From contig CALSFV010000044.1 of the NCBI GenBank assembly GCA_943737045.1, forward strand, positions 649,501 through 713,500: a DNA stretch of 64,000 bases, given 5' to 3'. This DNA comes from Parapristionchus giblindavisi. Lineage: Eukaryota; Nematoda; Chromadorea; Rhabditida; Diplogasteridae. This document shows positions 37,384 to 49,112 of this stretch, piece by piece (the first letter of the stretch is position 1; the number at the start of each line of letters is the position of its first letter). The position numbers and the translations under genes were made by a program. The notes below the pieces were generated by a model. That model worked only from the letters and a program-made list of their open reading frames with translations. It had not been told where the DNA came from and did not search any database.

Positions 37384-37467
37384 GGTGTATGACAAGTTCA
37401 TTAACGCTTTGAGTGATATGGACATTTGTGTTGAAGTCTAAAAGCGTTAATGAACTTATCATACACC
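37384..37467. repeat. 84-bp palindrome upstream of tRNA-Trp
   Basis: GGTGTATGACAAGTTCATTA extends to 37,410 and is mirrored by TAATGAACTTATCATACACC at the right; the arms are 27 bp with one mismatch. The unpaired centre is about 30 nt. Confidence 0.85.
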
Positions 37468-38194
37468 CTGAATATTTCCATTGGTGATTGTGCTTCGCTT
37501 CGTAAATTACTTAAAAATCAAGAAACTTCCTGAATTTTGTTGACTTCCCTTGCAAACTAACATTAGGTTCTCGAATAGGCTAATCTTTTCCACGTAAGGA
37601 CGGCAATTGGCGACACATTAGCTTCTAATGGAAAGACAACGAGCGATTCTATAGCAAGCGGGAGTGGGAAATATTTTACCATTTTACGGATCCGGTTCGC
37701 ACATCCGTCTGTCCACACGGACGAAAAAAGTTCCATTTCATCCACTATACATCTGCCTCGTAGTTGTTTTGCTATATTCATGCTTTACTCTTCGCGCTTT
37801 CACCTCTGTTTCTCTGAATTTCATTATGATTTCACGTCGTTGACTGGAAAAGATAAATTTTGCATCTGCCAAGGTAGACCATTTCCAGATTTCATAATCT
37901 GGTCAAAAGTCATAAAATGTTACATTTGAACTACACTTTAATGACTCTTTGTGGTTGACTAAACTTGAGTTTCTCAGAACTTTCCCACTTATGCACTGTT
38001 TGGTTCAATATTTTTCGTGACGCCTCCGATCTTTAAGAAAATCTCGTCTAGATCATCCAAGCATGTAGTAAATCCGGCGTAAATAGTCCGAACTGTAACC
38101 GAGTTCGACAGAATATATAGCTACGACTAGAGTGAAGATTTACACAGTATTACATTAATTCATATAATTTATTAATCTCTAAAGCAACAATGCC

Positions 38195-38327
38195 CTTAAC
38201 ATGACACCCCAAGGTAAGTTGAAACTCAACTCTCCGCTGTGGTCGAGAGATCGCTTTTTTTTGTCTGCGAGAGAGAATTGGAAATGCGGAGAGTGTTGGA
38301 CTGAACAGCTTTGAGTGTGCTTTTAAA
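38195..38327. repeat. Family A palindromic mini-element, copy 12
   Basis: TTAACATGACACCCCAAGGT at the left and GCTTTGAGTGTGCTTTTAA at the right. Interior CTCTCCGCTGTGG and GAAATGCGGAGAG. Confidence 0.75.
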
Positions 38328-39641
38328 TATTATTGTATAAGCTGGGGATATTTTCGAATCCGTAAAGTTTCATCACTTAATCTATTGGCTGTCCTCCGTT
38401 GTGTCGATTTCTCCCCATTTATGGACCTCCTCTTTTATATTCCATTCATCTCGGCTAATATGAATTAGTGTAGAATTATTGACCGACACCATTAATAGGC
38501 TCTACCCACACATTCAGTCCACTATACTCCCTATACAATACCAGATTTATTAATAAAATTTCGAATTTATTTTTGATTTCGCCTGCATTTACAGTATTCC
38601 GACGATGATTCGAGAGTTTCAAATCGCTCAAGTCCCTAGTTGTTTTTGTGGTCAGAGAGTAGAATATTGTTGTGTGAACCGTTCATAGTGGACTTGCTAT
38701 AGTGACAACATAAGGAAGACCTTTGTGAGTCCATATTCCGAGTCATCCCTTTCATCTTTCCTATGCCTGTCATATTATGGATGATTCATGGATGATGGTC
38801 CGGCCATATAGGATCTCTCCCTCTCCTTTTTATCCCTCTCTCTACCTCTCCCTCTGTTTATCCCTTCTCTCCTCTATCCGCTCTCTCCCTCGCCCCAACG
38901 ATTCCAAGAAACCCAAGACCAGCCTGGGATAGTACTACTTCGAAGACAATACTCCTCTCAATTCCTCTATTTATCCCTCATATTATTCCCATTCTCGCAC
39001 TCAGGAACAGTATTTCTAAGGAGGGAATTCCTATTTTGAGAGCCATGTTTGGACACACCTTCCTATTCGATCTGTCTGAAATATATCAAAACGGTTTAGA
39101 CAGTCTTCAAATAGACACTTTCTCTTACACGCTTTTCTTGAAAACTTAAAGTGTATCATTTTCACAAGAAGTAAACCTAATGTAAACTTCAAGTCAGTGA
39201 GTATTTTATGTAGATTTTAAGTTTTCTTGAAACATTCTTTGTCTGCGCGCTGTCAGGTAATCCGTTAGTTAATGTACCTCAAGAATCATATTACATATAG
39301 AGATAAAAGTGTACTCCTCAGTACAGGAGATTTGTGAACTGTTATATTTTTGTGTAATTTTCAACAGATTTTAAAAAATTTAAACACTTCACAGGTCTTG
39401 TGTACTGTGGAGTGTATTTCTGTGTTTTCTGACGCTACCATATATTATTATAGATGATGTAGTGACCGTTCCCTGAGGTTATTCTATCTCTCCCTAATCA
39501 CGTTTTCTTTTATAAAAATATCTCGACAGTGTTGTAGCCAGGCAATGTTGTCGTCGTTCCTTCATCCATATGATATGTGTTCTTTTCTCATCCAGGCTGT
39601 TTTTTCCCGTTTCGTGACATACTCACGTATCGAGAAAATGT

Positions 39642-39774
39642 CTTAAAAACTCACCACCAGCTAATTTTACTCTCCGCTCTGGCTATACTCTCTCCTAGAT
39701 AAAGAAGCTGGAAAGTGTTGCCAGAGTGGAGAGTTTATTTTTTTACAAATTATCTCGGAGTGTGCTCATATTAA
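39642..39774. repeat. Family A palindromic mini-element, copy 13
   Basis: TTAAAAACTCACCACCAGCT at the left, then CTCTCCGCTCTGGCTATAC. On the right GTGTTGCCAGAGTGGAGAG, then TATCTCGGAGTGTGCTCATA and TTAA. Confidence 0.82.
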
Positions 39775-39833
39775 AAAATCATTCTCTATAATCAAGATAG
39801 TGAGACCGTAGACAAACAAGCATGCAACATCTA

Positions 39834-40854
39834 AATATGAGGCCGCTTGCGTAAGAACCGACTAAGTGCCGGCACAGTGAAAAAATTAAATTTTTGGGAT
39901 CGGGGTTCTCAAGGTTGCTGATGACGATGGTCATGTTCATTTTTCACCTAAAGCCACCGTTGAGGCCAGATGACGTCGCGTTGAAATCGCGTTTTCAGTC
40001 ATTTCTCCTCGACCGGTGGTACTAAAATTTGCAGACTATGCACCCAGGGGCAGAATTTGATGACGATCACGCCTGTCTAATTCATTTTTCATGAAAAAGT
40101 ATCCGAAATTTTCAAAATCCGAATTACTCTCAATGGTCATAGTGTGTGAGTGAGATACATGGATCGGACCGTAATGAGTTGAGGATCTCATAGAAAAAAT
40201 TTCAGCCAATTTGCAGAAGATGTTTTCGAGAAAATCAACTTTTAGTGTAATCATTTTGCAGTTGAAGTGGAGGCAAGAAGCGAGAGAGTGTGGTGGTGCG
40301 AGAGAGCAGAGAGGCAGGTGAGGCGACCAGAATAGGAAGGAAGGGAAGTGGTCGGGATTGTGTCTCTCTACTCTCTCGCACCACCACACTCTCTCGCCTC
40401 TTGCCTCCACTTCAATGGCAAAATGATTACACTAAAAGTTGATTTTCTCGAAAACATCTTCCGCAAATTGGCTGAAATTTTTTCTATGGGATCCTGAAGC
40501 CATTACGGTCCGATCTATGTATCTCACTCACGCACTATGGCCATTGAGAGTAATTCGAATTTTGAAAATTTCGGAAACTTTTTCATGAAAAATGAATTAG
40601 ACAGGCGTGATCGTCATCAAATTCTGCCCCTGGGTGCATAGTCTGCAAATTTTAGTACCACCGGTTGAGGAGAAATGACTGAAAACGCGATTGCAACGCG
40701 ACGTCATCTGGCCTCAACTGTGGCGTTAGGTGAAAAATGAACATGGCCATCGTCATCAGCACCCTTGAGAACCCCGATCCCCAAAATTTAATTTTTTTCA
40801 CTGTGCCAGATTTCACATGTTTTAGTCGACTCTTACGCAAACGGTCTCATATAT
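39834..40854. mobile_element. Family B foldback element, copy 2 (~1.02 kb)
   Basis: Same architecture as 800-1,839. Ends are TATGAGGCCGCTTGCGTAAG and the complement-like CTTACGCAAACGGTCTCATA. The arms share GATGACGATGGTCATGTTCA and its inverse, and GAGAGTGTGGTGGTGCGAG near the centre (about 40,285). The arms remain highly similar to each other, yet differ from copy 1 by many shared changes. The pair has therefore been kept similar within this element (gene conversion or hairpin repair) or is a distinct subfamily. Confidence 0.88.
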
Positions 40855-40866
40855 ACATTCTAGATA

Positions 40867-40968
40867 CAACTAATTTGAAAGTCTCCGCTATGGCCACTCT
40901 CTCGCTTTCATTGTCAACGAGAGAGTATGGCCAGAGCGGAGAGTAAAATCAGATCGGGGTGTGCTTTT
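40867..40968. repeat. Family A palindromic mini-element, copy 14, abutting family B
   Basis: CTAATTTGAAAGTCTCCGCT and ATGGCCACTCTCTCGC on the left. GTATGGCCAGAGCGGAGAGT and ATCGGGGTGTGC on the right. It starts only about 12 bp from the end of the foldback. Confidence 0.82.
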
Positions 40969-41854
40969 CAAGTTTGCTTACCGTAACTCGCTTACATTGG
41001 TAAACGACTTTACTCTTCACGAAGCGAGTGAGCATCATAAGCATGTGGTTCACGGTGTGTCTTTAATTCATTCCTCTGTTACTTGGATGATTCTTGACTC
41101 TCTGGAATGGTCAAAACACTCCCAAAGAACGTCCAGCACTAATACCTCCTCTCCATCTAATTGTACGCATCATTCTCACAGTCTAACAAGATACTTGTAA
41201 GATACTCTACTTGCCTCACTCTTCTTTCTTGTGTTTTTTCGCCCCTACGTCCACGACTCTATTACCCCTGTTTCGATGTTATAGATTCTATAGACAATGA
41301 AGGATACTTGAATGCAGTGACTCTTATCTCACATAGAATCTAAATCATATATCTACAAAATGAAGATTACTCAGTTCTTTCGATTTCACTGTTTTCGTAA
41401 CCCTCTCTATCTCACAGTCTTTCTCAAACTCTCTTCGTCCATCATTTCCTGTCTTTCTCTGTTTCCCTGAATCTTCTTCTCTACATGATCCCCGTCCCTT
41501 CTAATCTATAATATATATTTAACCCATTCCATGACTCGATTTTTATCTCTTTCTCTGATTCTTTTGATCTCTCACACTCCCTTTCCCTCTCTAACAATAA
41601 GACTCTCACTTACTTCAATGGCCACTTAATAGCTCCTTACTTCGTTTATTATCTATGGTTGTTTATCTAAACACTAAGCACTTTGTCCGTCCTGATTCTT
41701 CTTTTTTTCTCCTTGACTTTTTTTCATTCTCTCCATCACCCTGTACTTCTCCTCCTCTCTTTCCCTCACTTATCTACTATGTCCCTCTCCATCTCCTATT
41801 TCACTCCCCCATCTCTAATTATCCAATCTTATCAACTTCTCTTACACGTCTTCT

Positions 41855-41858
41855 CTTT

Positions 41859-41905
<47 letters not shown>

Positions 41906-41945
41906 CCTCCCTCCCTCCCTCCCTCCCTCCCCCTCCCCCTCCTTC
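41855..41945. repeat. (CT)n and CCCT tract
   Basis: CT dinucleotides then CCCTCCCT units. Confidence 0.93.
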
Positions 41946-41999
41946 TGTTTCCTGTTTCTCAGTTCGTCCTCTTCTTCTCTTCAATTCTCTCATTCATGA

Positions 42000-43980
42000 A
42001 CAGAATAGAGTGCGAACACTCTCTGAACCCCTAGGATAGGCCCTTTGTCCACTCTTGTCTTGGTGATGTCAACAAGACACATAAGTCTAGTGCAAGCCAT
42101 GCTTATTTGAAAGTCAGCCAGCGAGAGTGCATTAATATTGAGATAGTTTATATGCTGAACGGTCGTTTTTTGGTTTCAAAATGAAGAGGTCACTGTGAAG
42201 AAAAATTTCAATTGTTTCCACGTTAACCACGTCCCTTTTAACGTTCCTCTTTTTTCTTTGTGTCATAGATCATAGATTAGAAAATTTATTTGCAAAAAAA
42301 TATAAAATTAAATTTAATGTTAATACCAAGTCTCGCCCTCGCAAGGCGAATTATGCACAAAGGGGGCGGAGCTTGGGAGCAGCTACTCCTATCTACTTCT
42401 ACTGGATAGTCACTGTTGGATCGCTATATCTGCAGACTCCCAACCTTTATCTTCTTATCTTCTTATCATTTCCTTTTCATATTCACACTGGAACATATCC
42501 TACATCCGATATGTATTATCATATCACTACATCGAAACTCAATCCTATCGTTTTCTGTTTTGATTAAAAAATCACTCGGTTCGGTCATTGAATCGCATTA
42601 GCACAGCTATCAATGACATTTGACATATCTATAACATTTGACATATACCGTTTGACAGATAGTGTGTCTGTCAAACATTAAATCATCATTGCTATCGAAA
42701 CAATCACTAATGCTGCATACAAACGTTAGCCTGAGACGTCATTATTGCTGTACTATTGACATATTCTGTTATTATTTTGTTTTCGATGACTCTGATAACA
42801 TCTCATCTACCGTTCGAACATCTTAATGGCTTCCGTCTGTTTTTATTTTTCATTTCGTGTATCCCTCGATCGTTCCTTCCTCATTCCTACCGTAACCGCG
42901 ACTGTATTTGTGAATTAGTCAGTAATCTCAAACTACACCAGATTGTATGCGGTTATGGTCACATCGGTCAATCACACCGTACACGTTGGCGATGGACAGT
43001 GTATGGACATTAAAGAGTGCGTTTTTTGTTGTTGAAAATCTATATTTCTTTTAATTTTTGTCCATTATTGAAGCTTTTGTGAGGGATCAAGTCATTAAGT
43101 ATGACCAAGTGTTGCTAGAGTCATTAAGTTATGTTTTAAGCAACTAAGTGTCTAAGTAATTCATTAAGGTATCTCTGGGAAGAGAAACACGACGTTACCT
43201 ACCTACCTGTGACGAGAATCATCTTCAGCTTGCTCTACACTGCTGTTATTACGTAAGTGTTACATCTTAACTCACTTAAATTCTACTATCACTTAAATTA
43301 TAAGTTTGACTAAGTGCCATGGCTTGAATTCCGATAGGCGTCACCATGCCTGACTCTGAATCACCCATTTACTAAAGCTTCGCACTCGAGACACTAGCAA
43401 TTTCGAGAACCTACCAACTTTACCTCCCCTTTAAACCTCAATTACTACATACTCACTACTTTAGAAGACATCATCACATAATATGTGCCTAGACTAAAAA
43501 ACATCGTAGAATTACCGGAGTAAACTGTGTGAGACCATATTTTATGAAGATAGATGCTTGTTGCCTCAGTCTCCGAAACGTTAAATAAGATCCACACCAC
43601 AGAACTCACAATTACCGGAGTTTATGTACATGTTAATGGTATAATGTAATGATGAATTCACATGACACATAAACAACAAAGGTATTCCTCCGACCGCCTA
43701 CGTCAGTGAAATTACGCAAAATTGCTTACAATTAGAGGAGTCATCGAGATAACAGTACAAAATTCGTTCTGTTTTCGCGGATAGATTTCAACTTCAGATT
43801 AAGGTCAAAGAGAACGGTCTCCTCATATTGCACACTATTTCTTCGCCATCTGACGATTAAAAGATGCGTTGACGTATTGTGACGGTTTATGCCCCCAATT
43901 CCCCTTTCGGTATCATGTGATCAGATCACGCGGAAAAGTAGGTCCGAAGAAGAGATTCGACCATTCGGACTGAATCGGAC
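42000..43980. other. No confident gene
   Basis: Holds short repeats only. ACATTTGACATAT occurs twice near 42,615-42,645 next to a TTTGACAGATAG/CTGTCAAA palindrome. AATTACCGGAG occurs at about 43,512 and 43,610, with a diverged third near 43,730. Confidence 0.4.
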
Positions 43981-43986
43981 TTGAAT

Positions 43987-44067
43987 TATCACTAGCTTAT
44001 TGTTAGCAGTGATCTCTCACAGGACTTTGTGTGCTTTGAATAAAGGGATTTGCCTTTACCTTTTTGA
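43987..44067 (-). repeat. Dispersed repeat family E, copy 5 (reverse)
   Basis: Reverse orientation: GTGATCTCTCACAGGACTTT, GTGTGCTTTGAATAAAGGG and TTTGCCTTTACC are complements of the family blocks. Confidence 0.6.
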
Positions 44068-44204
44068 GATAGACTCCCACGGATCTCGCATTGAGGTCGT
44101 GTTTTTTGCACTTTATTGTTACTTCAGGGAGTTGTCTAATTCGTCCTAAACGATTACTGGCAAATTGTTGTTAGTGTAGATGTCTGAGAATTTCCAAATC
44201 AATC

Positions 44205-44820
44205 TAATCTTTAAAGTATTCCCCCAATTTATTGGAATCTCCCTCGCTTTCCAATAGAAGATAGTACGGCTAAAGTGAATGCCAATAGATTTCTTGAGAT
44301 ATCCCCATAAATCCATTGAATACACTATACGAATTCATGGTATACTGTGCGAAACTGTAGTCCACGTTGTCTTGATGTTCCCATTGCACTACATATCTTA
44401 CTTTGAAGATATCTTGAAGGATGACAATATAATGCATATTATTTTATATTATCTACATCCCTCACATAATGACTCATCAGTAATTATAGTTCATTTTATA
44501 ATATAAATACCATAAATACTGCAAAAGTGAGTGTTTTAATCCTATTATATTCGCCCTTATTGTTGCTACAATTATACCATGATGACTTCATTATTCTAAT
44601 TAAAAGTTGCAAAATGAGAAAAACTAAGCGATCTTACTATTCGTATTTACTACGTTTGTTTGTGAATTTCACTGCAGCGTCTACTTCAATACAATTATCT
44701 ACACTGCACGTGAGCAGATAAATTTGCAAGGCTGATTAAGCTGGAGATAAAGTCCGTTCTCTTCACGGTGCAATACTCTCTCGTCGGTTAAGAAGGAGGA
44801 AATGCCGTTTAAGAGAAAAA
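44205..44820. repeat. Degenerate family A-like remnants around chance open frames
   Basis: 44,209-44,280 (CTTTAAAGTATTCCCCCAAT ... TAGTACGGCTAAAGTG) and 44,750-44,820 (TGCAATACTCTCTCGTCGG ... AAATGCC) keep parts of the family A pattern. Frames at 44,279-44,506 and 44,527-44,721 have no recognised domain. Confidence 0.35.
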
Positions 44821-45604
44821 CTCTTCTCCGCATTTTTAGGGGGGCCAATAATTTGGTCAAAGTGGGGCCAATAATTTGCTAAAAGTTGAGTCTCGAATTA
44901 GGCTACCAGACAAGCCCCACTTGAAAAGTTGAGCCATTAATTTGGTCAAAATAATGGCCCCACTAAACTTTTCGCTAAACTTTAGTCCAAATTAATGGCT
45001 CAACTTTTCAAGTGGGGCCAATAATTTGACCAATAATTTGGCTCGACCAGTAAAAGTTTAGCCCTTTATTTGCTTACTTTTATTCCAATTCCATTTATGT
45101 TTATTACACATTTAAATGTTTTATACATCAATTAACTTCTTTATTCTCATAACATACAATATTTTACATATTACATTTACATATCGATTACAACATGACA
45201 AGAAAATGAAACGAACAATAAACATTTAATTGATTTTGTATCACTAACAAAATATAACTTCTAATAATATTATAACTTCTTATTTTATTTATAACAATAA
45301 CATCGCACTTTTCTAAGGTTTTCGACTAAGCTGATGACGATGGACATAGTCATTTTGTATTGATATTGAGCGTATAAAAGTCACTTGTTTTATTTGTAGA
45401 AGAGACTATTTCTGGTTTTGCATGGTTCAGAAACTATGCCGATCTCTTTTATATCTAATAGCGCGTGGCGAAGGTCAGCCGGGTTAGGGAGAGGCAGCGG
45501 AGAGACAATCGAGAGGCGGGGCGAGATCTAGACTTTGAGCGACTTCCGTTCTTTGGAGCATCGTGTCTTTTTCTTATGCAAATACATTTTATACGCACAA
45601 TACC

Positions 45605-45960
45605 GGGGAGGTATCAGAACGGCAACGATCAAAACGGCAACAATCAAAACGGCAACGGATCTTAAATCTGTTGGGAGATGGCCTATGTCAACAAAAGTTG
45701 TATCATTGTAATCAGTGGGAGTGTACGGTATTGTGCTACCGTAACCGTCGGGAATCGCGAACTGATTATTTTCATTCAACCATGACCCGGGGTTCATGGT
45801 TGAAAATGGCCGAAAGCGAAAAATTCATGATCAGTTCGCGATTCCCGACGGTTACGGTAGCACAATACCGTACATCCCCACTGATAACAATGATACAACT
45901 TTTGTTGCCGTAGGCCATCTCCCAACATATTTATAATCCGTTGCCGTTTTGATACCCCCT
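45605..45960. mobile_element. Foldback element interrupted at its right end by hAT
   Basis: The left arm GGTATCAGAACGGCAACG, GGGAGATGGCCTATGTCAAC, TACGGTATTGTGCTACCG and TCGGGAATCGCGAACTGAT are all repeated in inverse order up to about 45,957. The centre is the palindrome CAACCATGACC/GGTTCATGGTTG at about 45,776-45,804. The reading frames through the arms are mirror images of each other. Confidence 0.85.
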
Positions 45961-45965
45961 CACAA

Positions 45966-46905
45966 CAGGGCTGTGCGGCAACTGAGTTGCCGATTGCCGG
46001 AATTGCCGAAATTGCCGACTTTTGATTGCCGGCAACGGCAACCAATTATGAAAAATTGCCGAAATAAAATTCAAGCAAAAATGATTGAAAAAAAGTCAGA
46101 TAAGCACAAGTTTTGTGTGCAATATCTTAGAAATTTGATGTATACGGTATACCAAAACGAATAATCGTGTCGTTTTGAGAATGACTTTTCGTTAGCCTTT
46201 GTTTTCTCCAGGAAGTCGAAAGTTTTCTGGCCACTACACCGGACACTGATCCAGATGATCCTGATGGAGATTGATCCATGCTCTCATTAGACTAGTAATG
46301 TTACGAAGGCATAACATCCGCTTATCTCACGAGTAGCCACGAAGTATCTAATTTGCCCATCTGGATCTGCGAACGCAGAAAGACTATTCGGGACGGCGGG
46401 AATCTTTCTCAACAATGCAGAAAAAAATCTTTCCAAATATCACTCAACAGAATATTCTACTTATTTGTACATAAGTAACGAAAAATATTGATATTTCATT
46501 CGTTGTTGCAATTTTTTATTGCCATTGGTTTCGTTTGGTAACGATTTTTGATAAGTACTTCATAAAAAATATCGTTGGCTCATTTTATATAGTTAAGTTA
46601 AAAATTGCCGAAGTTGCCGAAATTGCCGGCAATTGCCGAATTTTTTATTTTCCGGTTGCCGGCAATTGCCGATTGCCGAAAAAAGTGGTTGCCGCACATA
46701 CATTTTCGGTACCCTCGCCGTCTATATTTATACAGTGGGTCAATTCTCGAAATAGGGTGGGTTGATTCACAAAATTCGTTATTTTCGCTTAAAAATCGTC
46801 ATTATGGCTTCCATTTTTTATCAAGTGGCCTAAAATGGGCCTTATATGGTGGGTCAATCCTCGCACTGCGAGGGCATGGCAATGTATGGTTGCCGCACAC
46901 CCCTG
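45966..46905. mobile_element. hAT transposon relic (940 bp) with 8-bp target duplication
   Basis: Ends CAGGGCTGTGCGGCAA and TTGCCGCACACCCCTG are imperfect inverted repeats. Identical CCTCACAA octamers flank them at 45,958-45,965 and 46,906-46,913. CAGGG-type ends with an 8-bp duplication are diagnostic of hAT elements. The subterminal regions carry many ATTGCCG/CGGCAA repeats, the usual binding sites of hAT transposases. A fragment of the transposase C-terminus survives inside (46,315-46,491). The element is internally deleted and not autonomous. Confidence 0.93.
46315..46491 (+). pseudogene. hAT transposase C-terminal dimerisation-domain fragment
   Basis: An open stretch of 58 codons ends in TGA. 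It reads VATKYLICPSGSANAERLFG and then TAGIFLNNAEKNLSKYHSTE, which fits the hAT dimerisation motif (a YL..P.....ER.F...G pattern followed by R/K..L). An in-frame stop (TAA) lies just before it. The rest of the transposase (zinc-finger BED region, DDE catalytic core) is missing. It would have formed the transposase dimer; here it is a broken relic. Confidence 0.88.
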
Positions 46906-47111
46906 CCTCACAATACCAGACCCCTTCGCGCCTAATTCACGATTTCAATTGTTTCTTTGAATCTATCAATGCAAATATTTTGCGACCATGTTCCCGGGGC
47001 AGAATTTGATGGCGAACCTGTCGAATTCATTTTTCAAGAAAAATTTTCAAAAACGGAAATTCTCTCAAAGTGTAAAACGCGACCTGCATAGATCGGACCG
47101 GAATGGATTTA

Positions 47112-47410
47112 TGGCGAATTAAAAGAGTAAAAAACCGAAATCGGCGAGTTTCCAGCCATTAAATCGCATATGGAAACCTGACAGCGGAAAGCGCGACAAA
47201 GGTCCGGTAATTCAAATTCCGATCAGTATATACAGTTAAACTTACGGGGGTTGGAAAATTAAGTTCCAGCTATACTGAACGGAAAATTTAAATCGGAAAG
47301 ACGTTATTTGAATTCCCGGACTTTTGTCGCGCTCTTGAATTAAAATGTCGAGTTTGCATATGCTCATGAAAACTCGCCGATTTCGGTTTTCCACTCTTTA
47401 TAACGCGCCA
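47112..47410. mobile_element. Family C foldback, copy 2, nested in family B
   Basis: CCGAAATCGGCGAGTTTCCA at the left and TGAAAACTCGCCGATTTCGG at the right, with GCGCGACAAAGGTCCGG mirrored by CCGGACTTTTGTCGCGC. Ends TGGCGAATTA and GCGCCA are flanked by TTA and TCA, a decayed version of the TTA duplication seen at 25.9 kb. Because it interrupts family B, it inserted later. Confidence 0.85.
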
Positions 47411-47573
47411 TCAGAATGAATTTTTCATGAAAAAATGAATTAGACAGGCTTTATCGCCATCAAATTCTACCCCGGAACGTTCGTCAGCCATTTTTTAACC
47501 ATCAGATGATGAAAAAATGAAATAAAAAAAGAGATTTAAATGCGACGTCGTCTGGCCTCAACGGTGACCCTAG

Positions 47574-47698
47574 CATAGGTGGACACGATGTGGGAAAGGC
47601 TATGTGAACAAACTGGGGAATGGGGAGGCAAGGTAGTGTGGATGGGGGATTTTTTTTAGGCTGTGCGCAAATAAATTCGTTTTACGCGCCCACCTATG
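47574..47698. mobile_element. Small insertion (125 bp) with CATAGGTGG inverted ends
   Basis: CATAGGTGG at the left and CCACCTATG at the right. Removing it restores the family B sequence ...CCTAG/ATGTTCAAAATGAAC. No second copy was noticed in the window. Confidence 0.7.
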
Positions 47699-48282
47699 GA
47701 CTCTATGTTCAAAATGAACATGACCACCATCATCAACAACCTTGAGAACCCGATCGCTAAAATTTGATTTTTAACTGGGCTAGACCCCACTGGCTATGCT
47801 CGGTTCTCTCTCAAGCGGACTCATATGAAAACAATGTACACTCTTCTATTGAATAACAACAATAACAGTAGAAAGCCATGGAACGCTCTTTTTAGATATT
47901 TTTGTAACTTTTGATCCGGAAAATCAAGCATAGTCAAGGTTTGTAATTCATCATGGAATATAACCATGATGTGTTGGTATATTTAAATTACTTCACTGTT
48001 GTATAGTAATGACGCAATCGAAGTACACTTTTCGAGCACGTATGTTCTTTATTGAAATGGAGACCTCACCGAGGGCTGCCCATGCAAAAAAATGAAATAG
48101 CTCGGACTCCGATTTCAAGCTGTAGCGGGCTGCAAATTTGAACCACAAAACATTTTTTAAGACTTCGAGGCCCTACCGTTCTGGTCATTTAAAACTAAAG
48201 TTCCTACAAGGGAAGCATAAGCCTACGTGTTGAGATTGAGTAGTTAGAATGTTTGCTGCGGGTCTGACAAGAATCAGAACTA

Positions 48283-49080
48283 ACAAGGGGATATTTTGGG
48301 CTTGTTATCTTCACATAAGATGGCAGTAACATGACTGAAATCAGTCTTCGGAACTGATTAGGAATCAGATATAAATACTGCCCAATAGAGCAGAGCATCG
48401 AGAAAATCGATATTGAAATTCGGCCAGTCGATTCGAAAATTTGCGTGGTCTCCTACACAAACAATCCAGCTGGGTTTGTTTACTCATCTATCAACTATTA
48501 AAACAACTGCCTATGTAGAGTAGTGGATAAGGTGTCTGCGTGCGACTGTCTTCTTTGTTCGATCCCTTGCAGCACTTTTATTTTGCTGTTTTTGTTTTGA
48601 TTAATATGTTTTACTGTTACGAAAACCAGAGAAAAAGAACTTATTTTATCTTATCAGCGATTGTGAACTTTAATACTACTGCTATGATATCCAATATGAG
48701 CCAGCTTTTATTTTTCTATATACCGCAACACGAACTACCGTACACTATAATAATGTGGCGAAGTTCATGGCAAATCCCGGTGCGTGTATTACGATTACGG
48801 TAGTGCGGGTTACGGTATCCAGAAAAAAAGCGGCTCACTGTTGATATAATAACAAATAGTATTTGGTATCGGACGCCCGAATTGTCCACTCCCTGACAGG
48901 CAAAATTAAACGCAGACATAAATTTTCGAATCGACGGGCCGAATTTCAATATCGATTTTTTTCGAGGCTCAGCTCGATTGGACAGCGTTTTAAAAACGTA
49001 TTCCTAATCAGTATCGAAGACTGATTTCAGTCATGCTACAGCCATCTCATGTGAAGAGAACAAGCCCAAAATATCCCCAG
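48283..49080. mobile_element. Family D foldback, copy 2, with ~390 bp central insert
   Basis: Ends CAAGGGGATATTTTGGGCTT and AAGCCCAAAATATCCCC pair. GACTGAAATCAGTCTTCG and CGAAGACTGATTTCAGTC pair further in, as do CGAGAAAATCGATATTGAAA and TTTCAATATCGATTTTTTTC. Relative to the 8.6 kb copy, about 48,500-48,890 is extra and contains the tRNA-like fragment. Confidence 0.83.
48510..48578 (+). repeat. tRNA-like fragment (possible tRNA-derived SINE) inside family D
   Basis: A-box-like GTAGAGTAGTGGATAAGG, and 34 nt on a B-box-like TTGTTCGATCCC. Same two-box pattern as 35,160-35,232. No sound acceptor stem. Confidence 0.45.
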
Positions 49081-49112
49081 ATCGACCAAAAATGGGGACG
49101 AGCTAGGGCCGA

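Larger units (their letters stand above)
46978..47826. mobile_element. Family B foldback, copy 3: truncated and split by two insertions
   Basis: The left part keeps GGGGCAGAATTTGATGGCGA and GATCGGACCGGAATGG. The right part keeps GAATTAGACAGGC, GCGACGTCGTCTGGCCTCAA, TGTTCAAAATGAACATGACC and the end CTCTCTCAAGCGGACTCATA. Insert 1 is a family C palindrome (47,112-47,410). Insert 2 is a 125-bp element (47,574-47,698). The outer half of the left arm is lost. Confidence 0.85.

Noticed and set aside
45563..46045. Pair of ORFs with the same CYRNRRESRTD peptide on opposite strands
   Set aside because: Arms of a foldback element; the reading frame is reflected, not duplicated by function.
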